DNA from: CABYIR01 sp038103905
Lineage (GTDB): Bacteria > Pseudomonadota > Alphaproteobacteria > Pelagibacterales > AG-422-B15
Assembly: GCA_038103905.1 (NCBI GenBank)
Contig: JAYNZW010000007.1
Location: 17,379 to 81,378, forward strand
Direction: 5' to 3'
DNA length: 64,000 bases
Positions 60,912-64,000 of this stretch are shown here, piece after piece. The notes under the pieces are model-generated. The model had not been told where the DNA came from. It did no database searches and saw only the letters and a program-made list of their open reading frames with translations. The stretch's first letter is position 1. Each line of letters begins with the position of its first letter. The position numbers were made by a program, and so were the translations under genes.

Positions 60912-61482
60912 TAGCTGATGAAATTAGACTCCTTAGTTCGTCTCTTTCACTACAATTAAATATACAAAGATCATTTAATTTTTCTAAATTATCTTTTGCC
61001 ATCTCTAATCTATTTGTTTCGATATATAGCTCACCTTGATATTCCAATATACCAACATGATTGGGGTTAATTTCTAATCCCACTGTATAGTATCTCTCTG
61101 CATCATCAAAATTTTTAAGTTTTCTAGAAACGAAACCTATATAATTCCATCCATTGGCGTCATCAGGATTCTCATAAACATATTTTTCTAAATCAATAAG
61201 GGCTTCGTCAAAATTTTCATTTCTGACTTTAATAACTATCTTTGATAAATCGCTATTATAACCTGAGCTTGATAAGTTGCTATCGCCAGCTGAGCCACCT
61301 GAACTACCTGAACTACCTGAGCCACCTGAACCACCTGAACCACCTGAACCACCTGAGCCACCTGAACTACCTGAGCCACCTGAACCACCTGAGCCACCTG
61401 AGCCACCTGAACCACCTGAGCCAGCGCCATAAGCAACACTTATTGATAAAAATAATAAAAATATAAATTGTAATAACTTCAT
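60904..61482 (-). CDS. Secreted (Gly-Gly-Ser)n repeat protein with TPR domain
   Basis: 192 residues in three parts. A signal peptide ends near VAYG-A (residues 1-19). Residues 20-64 are fifteen tripeptides of GGS or GSS type, coded by 9-base units. From about 80 on there are TPR motifs: NPDDANGWNYIGFVSRKLKN, FDDAERYYTVGLEINPNHVG, and LEYQGELYIETNRLEMAKDN. It would be periplasmic or exported, with a long flexible linker ahead of a protein-binding solenoid. It overlaps the DCC-family gene by 8 bases. Function unknown. Confidence 0.8.
   Translation of the reverse strand: MKLLQFIFLLFLSISVAYGAGSGGSGGSGGSGGSGGSGSSGGSGGSGGSGGSGGSGSSGSSGGSAGDSNLSSSGYNSDLSKIVIKVRNENFDEALIDLEKYVYENPDDANGWNYIGFVSRKLKNFDDAERYYTVGLEINPNHVGILEYQGELYIETNRLEMAKDNLEKLNDLCIFNCSERDELRSLISSANE
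61291..61425 (-). repeat. In-frame 9-base tandem repeats coding (GGS)n
   Basis: Fifteen consecutive 9-base units on the minus strand of the types GGTGGCTCA, GGTGGTTCA and GGTAGTTCA, a locally GC-rich island. Units group as five GGS plus one GSS, twice, hinting at a 54-base higher-order duplication. All changes in copy number would stay in frame. Because no unit contains a stop in any frame, long spurious frames appear on both strands here. Confidence 0.9.
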
Positions 61483-61643
61483 AGTACTCTCGCTATTCTC
61501 TAAAAATAAACAATTTAAATATAACTTAAATTTGTTAAGACAAGCTGAAAGTTAAAATCACCAATAAAGTGCCAAATTGTCAGTATAAATTCGAATATTT
61601 TCAATAAAATTTAATTAATTTAGTTAAATAATATTTTTAAGTT

Positions 61644-61994
61644 ATGAAACTAATAACAGCATACATAAAGCCATTTAAATTAAATGACGTAAAAAAAGCT
61701 CTAGAAGAAATAGGGGTTCAAGGAATGTCTGTGACTGAAGTTAGAGGTTATGGCAGACAAAAAGGACAATCTGAGCTCTATAGAGGTGAAGAATATGAGG
61801 TTGCTTTCCTTCCAAAAATTAGAATTGAAATTGCAACTACTAACGAACTTGCTGAAAAAATGATTCCAGCAATTATTAAAGCGGCTCAAACAGGAAAAGT
61901 AGGTGATGGTAAAATTTTAGTCTCTGATTTGGATAATGTTTACAGAATAAGAACTGAGGAGTCTGGAATCGATGCTTTGGCTGAATACATTTAA
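61644..61994 (+). CDS. glnK: Nitrogen regulatory protein PII
   Basis: 116 residues. KLITAYIKPFKLNDVKKALE, VTEVRGYGRQKG (B-loop start), T-loop SELYRGEEYEVAFLPK with the uridylylation site Tyr51, and GKVGDGKILVSDLDNVYRIRT. It senses 2-oxoglutarate and energy, and controls glutamine synthetase, AmtB or NtrB. It has neither amtB nor glnA next to it; a gamma-glutamyltransferase follows. GlnK and GlnB are hard to tell apart, so the symbol is tentative. Confidence 0.92.
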   Translation: MKLITAYIKPFKLNDVKKALEEIGVQGMSVTEVRGYGRQKGQSELYRGEEYEVAFLPKIRIEIATTNELAEKMIPAIIKAAQTGKVGDGKILVSDLDNVYRIRTEESGIDALAEYI

Positions 61995-62040
61995 TTATAA
62001 AAAATTTATAGATAAAATGTAATTTTAAATCCTCTGTCTG

Positions 62041-62070
62041 AAAAGATTGATCTAACATTGTCCATCTTTT
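62041..62070 (+). terminator. Weak possible terminator after the PII gene
   Basis: AAAAGAT (62041-62047) and ATCTTTT (62064-62070) can pair around a 16-base loop, followed by only a short T stretch. It lies about 45 bases past the PII stop. The stem is AT-rich and weak, so this is tentative. Nothing else stands out in the gap 61995-62142. Confidence 0.25.
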
Positions 62071-62142
62071 TGGTACTTCTAATTTTGCGCAAATATACTT
62101 CTAAATTAAGTATTTTCATAAAAAGTATGTTAATAATTATGT

Positions 62143-63936
62143 ATGCTCAAAAAAAATTTTATTATTATATCACTATTATTTCTTCAAATAATTATTTCTA
62201 AAGCTGAACAACTTTCCGACAAAGTGGCTCCCGAGTCATTTGACTCTATATCAATTGAAACGCAGTTACCTGAGTTAAAAAATTCATTACAAAAGAAGAA
62301 TGAGGGTAAAAAAGTAATATCTAATGACTGGATGATTGTTACAGCTAATCCTTATGCTTCAGTTGCAGGAGCTGAAATACTTAAAAAAGGTGGAACCGCT
62401 GCTGATGCGATGATTGCAGCTCAAGTTGTATTGGGATTGGTTGAGCCTGAGTCTTCAGGTCTTGGAGGAGGAGCATTCTTATTATATTACGACAATAATC
62501 AAAAAATAATTACAACACTTGATGCAAGAGAAACAGCGCCACTAAGTGCCTCAAAATCAAGGTTTCAACAAGAGAATGGTCAACCAATGGATTTTTTTGA
62601 TGCTGTCGTTGGCGGTCTATCTGTTGGTACTCCTGGGGTACCTGCATTACTTTTTGAGGCTCATAAAAGATGGGGTTTAATTAAATGGAGCAAATTGTTT
62701 GAAAATGGAATCCTTTTAAGTGAGAAAGGGTTTTCAGTATCTAAAAAATTATCGGAGTCAATAAAGAGAGATGAAGAAAGACTCCATAGCTTTAATCAAA
62801 CAAAGGATTATTTTTTCCCAAATGGATCAGCTTTAGCTCACCAAGCAATTAAAAAAAACGAGCCTTATGCTTCAACATTACGATTAATTGCTGACTCTGG
62901 TGTTTATGAGTTTTACGAAGGTAAAATTGCTCAAGATATTTTGAATACTTTGAAAAAATCAAATATTGAAAAAGGATTATTGGAAGAAAATGATTTAAAA
63001 AATTATAAAATTATTGAACGCCCTCCTGTTTGTATTGAGTATAAAGTTTATGATGTTTGTGGAATGGGACCGCCTTCATCAGGAGGTATAGCTGTTGCAC
63101 AAATTCTTGGGATTTTAGAAAAATTTGATTTAAGAACATTAGGTTACTCAAATCCAGAAACATGGCAGATTATTGGCGATGCTACGAGACTAGCATTTGC
63201 TGATAGAGGACTTTATGTGGCTGATAGTGACTACGTATTTGTTCCAACAGAAGCTTTGATTGATAAACAATACTTAGCAACTAGAGCTAATCAAATTAAA
63301 CCTGGCGAAATGACATTAAATATAAGACCTGGAGATCCATTGCTTAATCAAACTCTCAACTATTCAAAAAATTTTTCAATTGAACGGCCATCAACGACAC
63401 ATATTTCTATTGTTGATCAGTATGGAAATGCATTATCTATGACATCATCAATTGAAAATGCATTTGGATCAAGACTTATGACTGAAGGAGGCTTTTTGTT
63501 AAATAATCAATTAACTGACTTTTCATTTAAAGATGAAGTAGATGGCAAGCTAATTGCAAATAGAGTTCAACCAGGCAAGAGACCGAGATCTTCTATGTCT
63601 CCAACTATTATACTTAAAGATGGTAATCCAATTCTAATTACTGGGTCACCAGGAGGCAGCAATATTATAAGCTTTGTGATTAATTCTATAATTGCATTTT
63701 TGGAATGGGATTTGGATATTCAACAAAGTGTATCGTTACCTCATGTGGTTAATAAATGGGGGAAATATGAAATAGAAGATTCTCTAGATAATACAAATCT
63801 TAAACAATCACTTGAATTGATGGGATATGAAACAAAGTATAGAAAATATTTTTCAGGTCTCAACGCAATTTATATTGGAGAAAATTTAGAAGGTGGAACC
63901 GATCCCCGTCGTGAGGGTATTGTGCTAGGTGATTAG
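62143..63936 (+). CDS. ggt: Gamma-glutamyltransferase
   Basis: 597 residues. Signal peptide (KKNFIIISLLFLQIIISKAE), large subunit with SSGLGGGAFLLYYD and GMGPPSSGG, and the autocleavage site before Thr418 in STTHISIVD, which becomes the N-terminal nucleophile. The small subunit has MTSSIENAFGSRL and GSPGGSNII. It is periplasmic and hydrolyses or transfers gamma-glutamyl groups from glutathione and related peptides, releasing glutamate. It follows the PII gene, so nitrogen control is plausible. Confidence 0.94.
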   Translation: MLKKNFIIISLLFLQIIISKAEQLSDKVAPESFDSISIETQLPELKNSLQKKNEGKKVISNDWMIVTANPYASVAGAEILKKGGTAADAMIAAQVVLGLVEPESSGLGGGAFLLYYDNNQKIITTLDARETAPLSASKSRFQQENGQPMDFFDAVVGGLSVGTPGVPALLFEAHKRWGLIKWSKLFENGILLSEKGFSVSKKLSESIKRDEERLHSFNQTKDYFFPNGSALAHQAIKKNEPYASTLRLIADSGVYEFYEGKIAQDILNTLKKSNIEKGLLEENDLKNYKIIERPPVCIEYKVYDVCGMGPPSSGGIAVAQILGILEKFDLRTLGYSNPETWQIIGDATRLAFADRGLYVADSDYVFVPTEALIDKQYLATRANQIKPGEMTLNIRPGDPLLNQTLNYSKNFSIERPSTTHISIVDQYGNALSMTSSIENAFGSRLMTEGGFLLNNQLTDFSFKDEVDGKLIANRVQPGKRPRSSMSPTIILKDGNPILITGSPGGSNIISFVINSIIAFLEWDLDIQQSVSLPHVVNKWGKYEIEDSLDNTNLKQSLELMGYETKYRKYFSGLNAIYIGENLEGGTDPRREGIVLGD

Positions 63937-63941
63937 AATAA

Positions 63942-64000
63942 TGGCGGAAAGGATGGGATTCGAACCCACGATACGGTCACCCGCATACACGCTTTCCAAG
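63942..64000 (-). tRNA. tRNA-Ser (anticodon GGA), cut by window end
   Basis: The 3' part of a class II tRNA on the minus strand: anticodon loop TTGGAAA (anticodon GGA), long variable arm, T arm GTGGG-TTCGAAT-CCCAT, discriminator G and encoded CCA (63942-63944). The 5' half lies beyond base 64000. The long variable arm and anticodon identify serine. Confidence 0.9.

Noticed and set aside
61236..61466. Long open frames on both strands across the repeat (Val/Gln-rich and His/Leu/Asn-rich products)
   Set aside because: They arise because the 9-base unit has no stop in any frame; neither has a ribosome site or sensible protein features, unlike the GGS frame with signal peptide and TPRs.
61570..61585. 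TGGCAC on the minus strand upstream of the repeat protein gene, suggesting a sigma54 promoter
   Set aside because: The -12 half should read TTGC five bases later but reads TGGT, and the spacing to the gene gives no further support.
1..64000. CRISPR arrays, insertion sequences, prophage or integrase-attachment sites
   Set aside because: No direct-repeat/spacer pattern, transposase, integrase or phage structural gene is visible, and the two tRNA genes have no adjacent integrase.

Overview
This window is a dense, AT-rich (roughly one third G+C by eye), plasmid- and phage-free stretch of a bacterial chromosome. Gene content and order point to an alphaproteobacterium with a streamlined, probably marine, genome. 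The evidence is gcrA divergent from argD-argF, class I lysyl-tRNA synthetase, cytochrome c-kdsB-pheA, ffs-dnaX-ybaB-recR, rpmH-rnpA-yidD-yidC-argB-dapD-dapE, heterotetrameric sarcosine oxidase genes and a DUF4864 protein. AEGEAN-169/HIMB59-like or other low-GC marine lineages would fit, but the sequence alone does not let me name one. No gene-free stretch exceeds 300 bases; the longest gap is about 200 bases (14599-14798).

Layout. (1) 1-5148, plus strand: the end of soxA, then soxG, an HSL-type esterase, a type III (GlnT-like) glutamine synthetase and an SDR; a methylated-amine/C1-nitrogen cluster. (2) 5156-8194, minus: iron-dependent alcohol dehydrogenase, 3-hydroxyisobutyrate dehydrogenase-like protein and an EamA transporter. 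(3) 8241-12981, plus: a tight sugar operon of a beta-lactamase-fold hydrolase, a GPH symporter, galactokinase and a GH1 glycosidase. (4) 12982-20104: thiolase, hotdog thioesterase, dienoyl-CoA isomerase-like protein, MaoC hydratase and acyl-CoA dehydrogenase (beta-oxidation-type genes), interrupted by a Nudix-PrdX-RmlA minus-strand operon. (5) 20261-24393: TauE/SafE, TIGR02186-like and CcdA-like membrane proteins, then a dienoyl-CoA reductase-like SDR and another SDR. (6) 24401-32106: pyrD, lysK, folE, trkH, argF, argD and an ABC-2 permease. (7) 32294-36411: gcrA, two small or envelope genes, a transporter, tRNA-Arg, a TVP38 protein, then rpmH-rnpA-yidD.

(8) 36416-48822 is core housekeeping: yidC, argB, dapD, dapE, truA, fmt, def, recR, ybaB, dnaX, SRP RNA, nudC, pheA, kdsB and a membrane cytochrome c. 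(9) 48877-56923 is the most accessory-looking part: AmpG-like MFS, a 55-residue membrane peptide, NlpC/P60 protein, a PLDc_N-like membrane protein, a cupredoxin/beta-helix lipoprotein, a small conserved protein, rhodanese, a winged-helix protein behind a Fur-like palindrome, cspA, patatin and MFS. (10) 57032-64000: LysE, MATE, an orphan amino-acid ABC binding protein/permease pair, a DCC-family protein, a (Gly-Gly-Ser)n-TPR secreted protein, PII, gamma-glutamyltransferase and a tRNA-Ser cut by the window edge.

The strongest global signal is compaction: nearly every convergent gene pair abuts or overlaps at its stop codons, and the only convincing intrinsic terminator lies in the one roomy convergent gap, behind cspA. 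I see no CRISPR array, insertion sequence or prophage. The items most worth a second look are the repeat protein at 60904-61482, the cupredoxin/beta-helix lipoprotein, the two unlisted small membrane peptides, the gamma-length DnaX that keeps a tau-like tail, the Fur-like palindrome and the hydrolase-GPH-GalK-GH1 operon.
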